Shown in pieces: positions 24,754 through 32,072 of a stretch of DNA of 64,000 nt; positions within the stretch are counted from its first letter, which is position 1; the number at the start of each line of letters is the position of its first letter. This stretch comes from Halolamina pelagica (lineage in GTDB: Archaea; Halobacteriota; Halobacteria; Halobacteriales; Haloferacaceae), in assembly GCF_900115675.1 (NCBI RefSeq), contig NZ_FOXI01000005.1, forward strand, positions 124,001 through 188,000, written 5' to 3'. The position numbers and the translations under genes are program-made. Under the pieces are notes generated by a model that did no database searches, was not told where the DNA came from, and saw only the letters and a list, made by a program, of their open reading frames with translations.

Positions 24754-25497
24754 ATGACTGATAACCCCCGTGAGGACCGAGACCACCAGTTCTCGGAGGG
24801 GCAGGGACTCCCCGACGAGTTCGAGGAGTTCGACATCGACCCGCCCGAACTGAAAGTCGACCCCGACGAGGTCGACCCCGTCGACAGCCGGGTGCTGTCG
24901 GACCTGCTCGACGAGCGCAACGTCCCCGAAGACGAGGTCGACACCGACCAACTCATCGACGTCGGCGTCTCCTACACGCAGATCAACCGCTTCGAGGAGG
25001 CCACCGAGACGTTCGAGCGCGCCGCCAAGTTCGCCGATGACCCTCACAAGGAGCAGGAGGCCTGGGTGAACAAGGGCGCCGCACACGCCGAACTCGAGGA
25101 GTACGACGCGGCCATCGGCGCCTACAAGGAGGCCATCGACATCGACGACGACTCCGAGCACGCCGCCACCGCCGAGACCAACCTCGCCTACGCGCTCTGG
25201 GAGTTCGGCCAGAGCGAGGAGGCGCTGCGACACGCCGAGAACGCGGTCGAGATCGACCCGCGGTTCGCGCAGGCCTGGTACAACCGCGGCTTCTTCATGC
25301 TCGAACGCGGGCTCGCCGAGGACGCCGTGGACTGCTTCGAGAACGCCCAGCGCCTCGGGATGTCCAACGCGGAAGTGCTCGAGGAGAAAGTCCGCGCGCT
25401 GGAGGAAGTGGGCCGCGAGGAGGAGGCCGAGGAGGTGCGCCAGCGTGCCGAGGAGATGCGCGAGGAGGCCGAGCAGCAGATGGTCGACGAGTACTGA
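24754..25497 (+). CDS. tetratricopeptide repeat protein
   Basis: 247 aa. Acidic N-terminus (1-60), then four TPR-like helix pairs: SYTQINRFEEATETFERA, KGAAHAELEEYDAAIGAYKEA, LAYALWEFGQSEEALRHAENA and NRGFFMLERGLAEDAVDCFENA. A charged helix of about 40 residues follows (VRALEEVGREEEAEEV). No signal or membrane segment, so a cytoplasmic scaffold is likely. Its stop TGA overlaps the ATG of the following DUF424 gene (TGATG), implying coupled translation and a shared process. Confidence 0.88.
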   Translation: MTDNPREDRDHQFSEGQGLPDEFEEFDIDPPELKVDPDEVDPVDSRVLSDLLDERNVPEDEVDTDQLIDVGVSYTQINRFEEATETFERAAKFADDPHKEQEAWVNKGAAHAELEEYDAAIGAYKEAIDIDDDSEHAATAETNLAYALWEFGQSEEALRHAENAVEIDPRFAQAWYNRGFFMLERGLAEDAVDCFENAQRLGMSNAEVLEEKVRALEEVGREEEAEEVRQRAEEMREEAEQQMVDEY

Positions 25498-25799
25498 TGC
25501 TGCTGCGCGAACGGGAGACCGAACGCGGCCTGCTCGTCTCCGTCTGTGACGCCGACCTCCTGGGTCAGACCTTCGAGAACGGGCGGGTCTCGATCACGGT
25601 CGAAGAGTCGTTCTACGGCGGCGAGGCCGCCGTCGAGGCCGACGCCGACGCCGTGATCGACGGCCTCCGGCGCGCGTCGGTGGCGAACCTGGTCGGCGAG
25701 GAGTGCGTCGGCGTCGCCGTCGAGGCGGGCATCATCGACGAGGGGACCGTGCTGGAGATCGGCGAGACCCGGCACGCGCAGTTACTGCAGATCCAGTAG
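25497..25799 (+). CDS. DUF424 family protein
   Basis: 100 aa, matching the small archaeal DUF424 family: GLLVSVCDADLLGQTFENG near the start, then FYGGEA and NLVGEECVGVAVEAGII. Biochemical role unknown. Begins 1 nt inside the TPR gene's stop codon, so co-translation is expected. Confidence 0.85.
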   Translation: MLLRERETERGLLVSVCDADLLGQTFENGRVSITVEESFYGGEAAVEADADAVIDGLRRASVANLVGEECVGVAVEAGIIDEGTVLEIGETRHAQLLQIQ

Positions 25800-25871
25800 C
25801 GGTCGTCGCACACGGTGTGAGTCGTCCGGGATCGAGCGACCCACACTCCGGAGGGCCGATGGCGGGAGGCG

Positions 25872-26627
25872 TCACAGTTCGGCACTGACGTGTTTCCAGA
25901 TCGCACACCAGTCTTCGGCGGCGACGTACCCCTCGACCTTCGCACAGGCGCCCCACGTGTCGCCGTTCTTGTCGGGGATGTACTCCGCACAGTTACCGCA
26001 GGACTGGCCGGGTTGTGCCAGCCCGTCCGCGATGGCCTCGACGGACTCACTCAGTTGGACGTCCTCCTGACTCTGGAGATCATCGGGATCGCGTGCCTCG
26101 CCGGTCTGTGAGTCCGCGGTCCGGTACTGCTCCGGAACCTCGGCGGTTGCCAGGTCGGCTTCGGACATGTCCTCGGGTACCGCCGGTTCGGGTAGCGATT
26201 CGTAGATCGTACACCAGTCCGCCCCGTCGACGTAGCCGTCGACCTCCGCGCACGCACCGAACGCGTCGCCGTTCTTGTCCGGGATGAAGTCGGCGCAGTT
26301 CGCACAGCACGTTCCTGGTTGGTGTGCGTCGTTCTCCACGGCGGCGTCGTACTCGGAGAACGCGACGTCGGCCTTCGCGTTCAAGTCGTCCGGGTCGCGC
26401 TGCTCGTTCCCGAGCGACGTCGCCGAGAGGTACACGTCGGGGACGGGCCCGTTTTCGAACTCCTCCTCCGAGACACCTTCCGGACGTTCCTCCGCGTCTT
26501 CGTCTCCCGTCTCCTCCCCCGTTTCAGTCCCCTCCGTCGTCCCGGTTTGGTCACCCGGATCGCCACCACACCCGCTCAAAGCGGCTATTCCGACGGTCGC
26601 CACGAGGTAGTTCCGCCGGGTCCACAT
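25872..26627 (-). CDS. lipoprotein with two tandem high-potential iron-sulfur (HiPIP) domains
   Basis: 251 aa from the ATG at 26627; an in-frame ATG at 26672 would put 15 extra residues before the signal. The N-terminus WTRRNYLVATVGIAALSGC is a Tat-type signal with lipobox LSGC, Cys20, so the protein is exported and lipid-anchored. An acidic Thr/Glu linker runs to about 60. Two similar units of about 80 residues then follow, each with PDDL and a HiPIP cysteine set: C108, C111, C126, C139 and C210, C213, C228, C241. Spacing is identical (x2, x14, x12), with a [W/Y]C.I[Y/W] ending as in HiPIP. Each unit should hold one [4Fe-4S] cluster cycling 3+/2+ for electron transfer outside the membrane. 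Normal HiPIPs carry one cluster; the duplication is unusual. Confidence 0.88.
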   Translation of the reverse strand: MWTRRNYLVATVGIAALSGCGGDPGDQTGTTEGTETGEETGDEDAEERPEGVSEEEFENGPVPDVYLSATSLGNEQRDPDDLNAKADVAFSEYDAAVENDAHQPGTCCANCADFIPDKNGDAFGACAEVDGYVDGADWCTIYESLPEPAVPEDMSEADLATAEVPEQYRTADSQTGEARDPDDLQSQEDVQLSESVEAIADGLAQPGQSCGNCAEYIPDKNGDTWGACAKVEGYVAAEDWCAIWKHVSAEL

Positions 26628-26873
26628 GTCGTAGATCGGTTCTCGATCGTTCCACGAACCTCGTCGTGACATCTCGATTGAACTTCGGAACCATCACGTA
26701 TAATCATTATTGTAGCTATTTCGAACTAATATTTTGCAATATAATATAGGAGGCTGATGAGAATATCCCTCGGGTGAAGGTTCACTTCGCGTGAGCACGA
26801 CGGGGATCGTTCGGCTCGGCAGCTACCAACCCCTACCGAAGGGGTGTTGGTTCTCCAGCCCCTTTCTCCAGTA
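26628..26873. other. A/T-rich intergenic interval between HiPIP gene and sufS
   Basis: About 60 nt (26700-26756) are strongly A/T-rich, with several TATA-like strings (GTATAATC, TATAATATA) in contrast to the flanking DNA. These can serve promoters in both directions. A hairpin at 26825-26851 follows. No coding frame is convincing here. Confidence 0.55.
26825..26851 (+). repeat. hairpin in the sufS leader
   Basis: ACCAAC pairs with GTTGGT and the inner CCC with GGG across loop TACCGAA, with one bulged T. It ends 22 nt before the sufS ATG, so it would fold in the 5' leader or act as a palindromic protein site. Confidence 0.6.
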
Positions 26874-28148
26874 ATGCCTGTATCCGACGCTACCGGCCTC
26901 GACGTGGAGGCCATCCGGGAGGATTTCCCGATCCTCGACCGGAAAATCGGCGGCGACGTGACCGTCCCGGGTCCCGACGAGGACGACGACACGCCGCTGT
27001 ACTACCTCGACAACGCCGCGACCAGCCACACGCCCCGGCAGGTCGTCGAGGCGATGACCGAGTACTACTACGAGTACAACTCCAACGTCCACCGCGGCAT
27101 CCACAGCCTGAGCCAGGAGGCGTCGGTGGCCTACGAGGAGGCCCACGACCGCGTCGCCGAGTTCGTCGGCGCCGACGGCCGCGAGGAGGTCGTCTTCACC
27201 AAGAACACCACCGAGGCGTTCAACCTCGTCGCCTACACCTGGGGGCTGACCGAGCTCGAACCCGGCGAGAACGTCGTCACCACGCAGATGGAGCACCACG
27301 CCTCGCTGGTCACGTGGCAACAGCTCTGTGAGAAACAGGGCGCGGAGGTCCGCTACGCCGAAATCGACGACGACGGCCGCCTGGACATGGACGACCTGCG
27401 CGCGAAGGTCGACGACGACACCGCGATGGTCAGCGCGGTCCACGTCTCCAACACGCTGGGCACGATCAATCCCGTCGAGGAGATCACCGAGATCGCCCAC
27501 GAGCACGACGCGCTCTCCTTCATCGACGGCGCGCAGGCGGTTCCGACCCGCCCCGTCGACGTGGGCGAGATCGACGCCGACTTCTACGCCTTCTCGGGCC
27601 ACAAGATGCTCGGCCCGACGGGGATCGGCGTGCTCTACGGGAAGGAAGGCCTGCTCGAAGAACTGCCGCCGTTCCTCGTCGGCGGCGCGATGATCCGCCG
27701 CGTCGAGTTCGAGGGGGCGACGTGGGAGGACCTGCCCTGGAAGTTCGAGGCCGGGACGCCGCCGATCGCGGAGGCTGTCGGGCTCACTGCGGCGATCGAC
27801 TACCTCGAGGACGTGGGGATGGACGCGATCGAACAGCACGAACGGGAACTCGCGACCTACGCCTACGACCGCCTGAGTGAGTTCGACGACGTCGAGATCT
27901 ACGGCCCGCGCGAGGGGCGCGGCGGGCTGGTCGGGTTCAACCTGGAGGGCGTCCACGCCCACGACCTCTCCTCGATCCTCGACGACCACGGCGTCGCCGT
28001 CCGCGCGGGCGACCACTGTACCCAGCCGCTGCACGACGTGCTGGACGTCCCGGCGTCGACGCGCGCGTCGTTCTACCTCTACAACACCCGCGAGGAGATC
28101 GACGAGCTGATCGACGCCGTCGACACCGCCCGACAGCTGTTCGCCTGA
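26874..28148 (+). CDS. sufS: cysteine desulfurase SufS
   Basis: 424 aa, PLP-dependent. Takes sulfur from cysteine as an enzyme persulfide and passes it to a scaffold for Fe-S assembly. Motifs: YYLDNAATSHTP, VHRGIHSLSQEAS, TTEAFNLVAYTWG, MEHHASLVTWQ, PLP-lysine in SGHKMLGPTG (about Lys244), and catalytic cysteine in RAGDHCTQPLH (about Cys382). Start ATG at 26874; an upstream in-frame ATG at 26844 lies inside the leader hairpin and is less likely. The scaffold gene sufU follows 83 nt downstream. Confidence 0.96.
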   Translation: MPVSDATGLDVEAIREDFPILDRKIGGDVTVPGPDEDDDTPLYYLDNAATSHTPRQVVEAMTEYYYEYNSNVHRGIHSLSQEASVAYEEAHDRVAEFVGADGREEVVFTKNTTEAFNLVAYTWGLTELEPGENVVTTQMEHHASLVTWQQLCEKQGAEVRYAEIDDDGRLDMDDLRAKVDDDTAMVSAVHVSNTLGTINPVEEITEIAHEHDALSFIDGAQAVPTRPVDVGEIDADFYAFSGHKMLGPTGIGVLYGKEGLLEELPPFLVGGAMIRRVEFEGATWEDLPWKFEAGTPPIAEAVGLTAAIDYLEDVGMDAIEQHERELATYAYDRLSEFDDVEIYGPREGRGGLVGFNLEGVHAHDLSSILDDHGVAVRAGDHCTQPLHDVLDVPASTRASFYLYNTREEIDELIDAVDTARQLFA

Positions 28149-28162
28149 GCGGCCGTCGACGC

Positions 28163-28195
28163 GGGAGTGCCCCTCCGGCAAGGAGGGGGACTCCC
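28163..28195 (+). repeat. strong hairpin between sufS and sufU
   Basis: GGGAGT-G-CCCCTCC, loop GGCAA, GGAGGGG-G-ACTCCC: 13 pairs with one mismatch. It starts 15 nt after the sufS stop, so it could cap the sufS transcript or set the ratio between sufS and sufU. No T-run follows. Confidence 0.7.
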
Positions 28196-28231
28196 GGAAC
28201 CCTTTTCCGGCGAAACCGCCTGTTTCGAGCC

Positions 28232-28651
28232 ATGAGTGGCTCGGACATGTACCGCCAGCAGATCCTCGATCACTACAAGAACCCGCGCAACTACGGGGAG
28301 ATGGCGGACCCGGACTTCTCGCACGTGGGGGAGAACCCCTCCTGTGGGGACACGATCAAGGTCGACGTGAAGCTGGCCGACGACGACGAGACCATCGAGG
28401 AGGTCTCCTTCACCGGCGACGGCTGCGCGATCTCGCAGGCCGCGGCGTCGCTGCTGACCAAGGAACTACCCGGCAAGCGCATCGAGGACCTGCACGGGAT
28501 GGACACCGACGACATCACCGAGATGCTCGGCGTCGAGATCTCGCCGATGCGGATCAAGTGTGCGGTGCTGGCCCGGCAGGTCGCCCAGGACGGCGCGAAG
28601 CTCTACCGCGGCGAGATCGACGAGAAGGACCGCACGATCACTGAAGAGTAG
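28232..28651 (+). CDS. sufU: iron-sulfur cluster assembly scaffold (IscU/SufU type)
   Basis: 139 aa. Conserved ligand cysteines: Cys38 in ENPSCGD with Asp40, Cys65 in GDGCAISQA and Cys110 in RIKCAVLA. The N-terminus DMYRQQILDHYKNPRNYG is diagnostic. Accepts sulfur from SufS and either holds nascent [2Fe-2S] clusters or acts as a sulfur-transfer partner, as in Gram-positive SufU. Follows sufS on the same strand. Confidence 0.95.
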   Translation: MSGSDMYRQQILDHYKNPRNYGEMADPDFSHVGENPSCGDTIKVDVKLADDDETIEEVSFTGDGCAISQAAASLLTKELPGKRIEDLHGMDTDDITEMLGVEISPMRIKCAVLARQVAQDGAKLYRGEIDEKDRTITEE

Positions 28652-28701
28652 CCGCTATCGGAACTGATTCTTGGCGTCAACTGACGATCACGTGTGGCGG
28701 T

Positions 28702-28716
28702 ACGTTTTTGAAACGT
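28702..28716 (+). promoter_or_regulatory. palindromic operator candidate upstream of a winged-helix gene
   Basis: ACGTTT-TTG-AAACGT is a perfect 6-bp inverted repeat, 20 nt before the ATG at 28737. Its A/T core overlaps where the TATA element must lie. A DNA-binding protein is encoded immediately downstream, so autoregulation is plausible. Confidence 0.5.
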
Positions 28717-28736
28717 CGTCTCATTTCCGATAACGA

Positions 28737-29078
28737 ATGGCCTCGGACGAGATCCTCGAGGTGCTCGGGAACAAGTACAACCCGGAGATCCTCGACGCCG
28801 CGAGCGAGCCGAAATCCGCCCAGGAGCTCTCCGACCAGCTCGACGTGCCGATCGCGACCTGCTACCGCCGCATCGACGAGCTGACCGAGGCGGACCTGCT
28901 GGAACTCCACGACCGCCCGCTCTCGGAGGAGCACCGCCGGATCAAGGTGTACCGTCGCTGTATCGACGAGATCTCCATCGACTTCCGGGACGGACTCAGC
29001 GTCGAACTCGAGCAGCGCTCGGACGTGACCAACAAGCTCGACGAGGTCTGGCGCCGGATGTCCCAGGGCCAGAGCTAG
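28737..29078 (+). CDS. ArsR-like winged helix-turn-helix regulator
   Basis: 113 aa. wHTH core: EILEVLGNKYNPEILDAASE, SAQELSDQLDVPIATCYRRIDELTEADLL (recognition helix around residues 38-50) and a beta wing with HDRPLSEEHRRIKVYRR. No metal-binding cysteine pair, so probably not a metal sensor. Its stop codon shares CTAG with the stop of the convergent KaiC-like gene (29075-29078), which links the two physically, and HalX lies just beyond. Confidence 0.85.
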   Translation: MASDEILEVLGNKYNPEILDAASEPKSAQELSDQLDVPIATCYRRIDELTEADLLELHDRPLSEEHRRIKVYRRCIDEISIDFRDGLSVELEQRSDVTNKLDEVWRRMSQGQS

Positions 29079-29803
29079 AACCCCGGCCGCTCCTCGCTGC
29101 CCATCATCGAGAAGCCGCCGGCCCGCTCGTAGACGGTGATCCCCCCCTCGCCGATCTCCATGGGGAAGATGTCGGTGTTGATGTCCTGTTTGCGCATCTT
29201 CGCGACCCAGATGTAGCGGTTGACGCCGTTGTCCGTCGGCGTCTGGATGAAGTAGATGTTCCCGTCGGTGAGGAAGTTCTCCAGGCCGATCTCGGTCTCG
29301 GGGAACACCGCCCCCTGCTCGTTGATCAGCAGCGAGGTGAGCCCGTTCTTCTTGAGGATGTCCGAGAACTTCAGCAGGTAGGTGCGCTTCTCGGCCTCGT
29401 CGTCGAAGAAGAGGCTGAACATCGTCAGCGAGTCGAGCACCAGCCGGTCGTAGGTGGTGCCGGCGAAGTCCTGCAGGAGGCGGTCGATCGCGGTGTTGAA
29501 GTCCTCCTCTCGGAGCATCGTCGACTTGTCGTACACCTTGATGTCGCCGTTCTCGACCAGTTCGCCCCACTCCTCGAAGCCGACCGACTCCGCGGCCTGC
29601 CGGATGTCCTCGGCGTTCTCCTCGAAGGAGATATAGATCCCCCGCTCGTCGAACTCCCTGACGCCGTTGTAGAGGTACTGGATGCCGAAGATGCTCTTGC
29701 CGGTCCCGGGGTTCCCGCTGACCAACACCGTCGAGTCATCGACGATACCGCCGTTGAGAATCGCGTCGAGACCGTCGACCCCGGTCTCGGTAACGTCGAC
29801 CAT
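29075..29803 (-). CDS. KaiC/RAD55-like RecA-superfamily ATPase
   Basis: 242 aa, single RecA/KaiC domain. Start MVDVTETGVDGLDAILNGG is the classic KaiC-like opening, Walker A GNPGTGKS is at 30-37, ISFEENAEDI holds the catalytic glutamates, and Walker B is YDRLVLDSLTMF. Such archaeal proteins (RadA paralogues, GvpD- or HTR-like proteins) act in regulation or signalling rather than recombination. Flanked by a wHTH regulator and a HalX response regulator, so a signalling role is the better guess. TATA candidate GGCTTAATTCC (29831-29838) lies about 30 nt upstream. Confidence 0.87.
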   Translation of the reverse strand: MVDVTETGVDGLDAILNGGIVDDSTVLVSGNPGTGKSIFGIQYLYNGVREFDERGIYISFEENAEDIRQAAESVGFEEWGELVENGDIKVYDKSTMLREEDFNTAIDRLLQDFAGTTYDRLVLDSLTMFSLFFDDEAEKRTYLLKFSDILKKNGLTSLLINEQGAVFPETEIGLENFLTDGNIYFIQTPTDNGVNRYIWVAKMRKQDINTDIFPMEIGEGGITVYERAGGFSMMGSEERPGF

Positions 29804-29952
29804 GAATAGCGTGACGTAGCGCCGCGGAGGGAATTAAGCCCACCGGGTCCGCCGCCGTTCCGAGGGGCCGTTTCTCGGCTGAAGGCCAGCGTCGATCGCC
29901 GATGCGCGGTGTGGGTCCGACGTGGCGGGGGTTCGGCGCGATGGTGACGGTA

Positions 29953-29983
29953 CAGTTAACTGTTGGCAGTCGAACTGTTGGCA
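29953..29983 (+). promoter_or_regulatory. repeat-type operator candidate upstream of the HalX gene
   Basis: AACTGTTGGCA occurs twice, at 29958-29968 and 29973-29983, separated by 4 nt. The first copy overlaps the palindrome CAGTTAACTG (29953-29962). The second copy ends 2 nt before the ATG, so a bound factor would cover the promoter and start region. Confidence 0.5.
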
Positions 29984-29985
29984 TC

Positions 29986-30600
29986 ATGAGTGAGGCGGGG
30001 TCCGATTCGCGGGAGACAGACCGAACTAACGAGCGGGGAGACGCGACCCGGGTGTTGATCGTCGAGGACGAACCCGACGTGGCCGAACTCTACTGCACCA
30101 CCGTGGAGGCGGAGGGGTACGACGTGGACGTCGCCAACAGCGTCAGCGCCGGCGCCGACCGGCTGTCCCCGGCGTACGACATCGCGCTCCTCGACCGTCG
30201 GCTCCCGGACGGCCACGGGGAGGACCTGCTGACGACGATCCGCGACCGCGAACTCGACATCCGGGTCGGGATGGTGACCGCGGTCGAACCCGACTTCGAC
30301 ATCGTGGAGATGGGGTTCGACCTCTACGTGCTCAAACCGCTCTCCCAGGGCGAGCTGATCGACGCCGTCGAGCGCCTGGGCACCCGGAGCGAGTACGACG
30401 ACCGGCTCCAGCGGACCGCGGCGCTGGCCTCGAAGCGGGCGACGCTGGAGGCCGAGAAACCGCGCGAGGCGCTCGAACGCAGCGAGAAGTACCAGCAGTT
30501 GACCGCGGAGCTCGCGGAGCTCGACGCCGAACTCGAGCGGATCACCGAACAGTTCGACACCCAAGACTACCGACGGCTCTTCGAGGACATCGGCGCTTAA
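29986..30600 (+). CDS. HalX-domain response regulator
   Basis: 204 aa from the ATG at 29986, chosen because the upstream extension lacks conserved sequence and covers the repeat operator. Receiver domain: VLIVEDEPDVAELY supplies the acidic pocket, LLDRRLPDG has the phospho-acceptor Asp70, and VLKPLS has Lys117. The C-terminal HalX helical domain (about 130-204) contains AALASKRATLEAEKP and the coiled LTAELAELDAELERI. HalX is a haloarchaeal output domain of unknown mechanism. No histidine kinase is adjacent, so its sensor is encoded elsewhere. Stop shares TTAA with the convergent RecJ-like gene. Confidence 0.92.
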   Translation: MSEAGSDSRETDRTNERGDATRVLIVEDEPDVAELYCTTVEAEGYDVDVANSVSAGADRLSPAYDIALLDRRLPDGHGEDLLTTIRDRELDIRVGMVTAVEPDFDIVEMGFDLYVLKPLSQGELIDAVERLGTRSEYDDRLQRTAALASKRATLEAEKPREALERSEKYQQLTAELAELDAELERITEQFDTQDYRRLFEDIGA

Positions 30601-32030
30601 CCGACCTGTTCGCCGACGATCCGGTCGGCCTCGTCGAGGAACGCGTCCCGCTTCTCCCGGGGGATGGTCGCCCCCGCCGCCACGTCGTGGCCGCCGCCGC
30701 CGCCACCGACCGCCGCGGCGGCCTCGGACATCACGACCGAGAGATCCAACCCCTCGCCGACGAGGAACCCGCTCCCCCGCGCCGACACTTTCAGTTCCTC
30801 CTCGTTCTCCTGTGCGAACGCGAGGATGGGCTGGTCGCGCCGCACGCCCTCCGCGCCCAGCGCCATCCCGGCGATGATGCCGACGATGGTCTCCCGGATC
30901 CGCGTGCCGGCGTCGAACCACTGGAGGTGCTCGGCCCGCTCGACGCCCTCGGTTTTCACCCACTCCAGCCCCTCGGAGAGGTTCCGGCGGTGGGTGCGAA
31001 GCAGGGTTCGTGCTTCGTCGAGTGCTTCGCCGCGGTACCCCAGACAGACCGCCAGCCCCACGTCCGCCCGCTCGTAGCGAGCGGTCGCGTTCAGGACGGT
31101 GGAGAACTCGCTCACGTCCCGGAGTTCGGTGCCGACCTCCTCCGCGGAGAGGGTGTAGGTCGTCGTCGTCACGCCGTTGACGCGATCGGGGGGGACGCCC
31201 CGCGAGATGGCGTGGCGCATCAGCGCGCTGGCGACCGTCTGGCGCTCCTCGAAGGAGAGGTCCACCCAGCGACGCCAGTCGCCGTCGACTTTGAGGTCGA
31301 TCTCCAACTCCGAGAGGAACTTGATCGCCCCCTCCTCGTCGCCCGAGATACCGGGGATCCGGAGTTCGCTGGCGTACTCGAGGAGTTTCGGGAGTGGACG
31401 CGTCTGTCGACCGTACAGCGAGATGTCCGTCACCTCCTCGATCACGCCCGCGTCGACGCCCTCGGCAACGATCCCCTCGTTGGCGCCGCGGAGCCCGCCG
31501 TCGGTGTCCTGCATGTCCCCGACGGCGCCGACGACCGCCAGCGCCGCGAGGTCGCGGTTGTCGACGCCCTCGGACTCCATCGCGCGGGCGAGCACGTACG
31601 TCGCTCCCGCGCCCGAGAGTTCCGACGCGCCGTCGATCCCGAACAGCAGCGGGTTGAGGTGGTGGTCGATCTCGGGCGGGTCCTCGCCCTCCTCGCCGGT
31701 CACCGGCTGGTGGTGGTCGGCGACGACGGCGTCGAAGTCGCCGGCGCGGTGGTGGGGGAGGATGTCGTCAAGCTGGCCGCTTCCGAAGTCCGTGAACAGC
31801 GCGACCTCGTGGTCGGTGGCGGCGACGCGGTCGATCGCGGCGGCGTCCAACTGCTTCTCGAAGGTGGTCTCGAAGGGGATCCCGGCCCGCTCGAGCGCGG
31901 TGGCGGCGATGGCGCCGCTGGTGAGGCCGTCGGCGTCGATGTGCGAGGCGAGCACGACGGAGTCGGCGGCCAGCACGCGCTCGGCGCAGACGCTCGCACG
32001 GTCGGCCATCGCGGGGACGGGGTCGCTCAT
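30597..32030 (-). CDS. RecJ-like DHH-family exonuclease/phosphoesterase
   Basis: 477 aa. DHH motifs: ASHIDADGLTSGAI (motif I), LFTDFGSGQ (motif II), VVADHHQPV and EIDHHLNPLLFG (motif III), GAVGDMQD (motif IV). The C-terminal DHHA1 substrate domain ends GGGGGGHDVAAGATI. Archaeal RecJ-like proteins (GAN/Cdc45 relatives) degrade single-stranded DNA or RNA 5' or 3' ends; haloarchaea encode several paralogues, so the exact one is not fixed. ATG start at 32030. Last gene of a same-strand run behind the MFS carrier. TTTTTTAC at 32057-32065 could be its TATA element or the MFS terminator. Confidence 0.9.
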   Translation of the reverse strand: MSDPVPAMADRASVCAERVLAADSVVLASHIDADGLTSGAIAATALERAGIPFETTFEKQLDAAAIDRVAATDHEVALFTDFGSGQLDDILPHHRAGDFDAVVADHHQPVTGEEGEDPPEIDHHLNPLLFGIDGASELSGAGATYVLARAMESEGVDNRDLAALAVVGAVGDMQDTDGGLRGANEGIVAEGVDAGVIEEVTDISLYGRQTRPLPKLLEYASELRIPGISGDEEGAIKFLSELEIDLKVDGDWRRWVDLSFEERQTVASALMRHAISRGVPPDRVNGVTTTTYTLSAEEVGTELRDVSEFSTVLNATARYERADVGLAVCLGYRGEALDEARTLLRTHRRNLSEGLEWVKTEGVERAEHLQWFDAGTRIRETIVGIIAGMALGAEGVRRDQPILAFAQENEEELKVSARGSGFLVGEGLDLSVVMSEAAAAVGGGGGGHDVAAGATIPREKRDAFLDEADRIVGEQVG

Positions 32031-32072
32031 CGCTCTGGTCGAACTGGGGGCGGCTTGGGGTAAAAAATCTCG

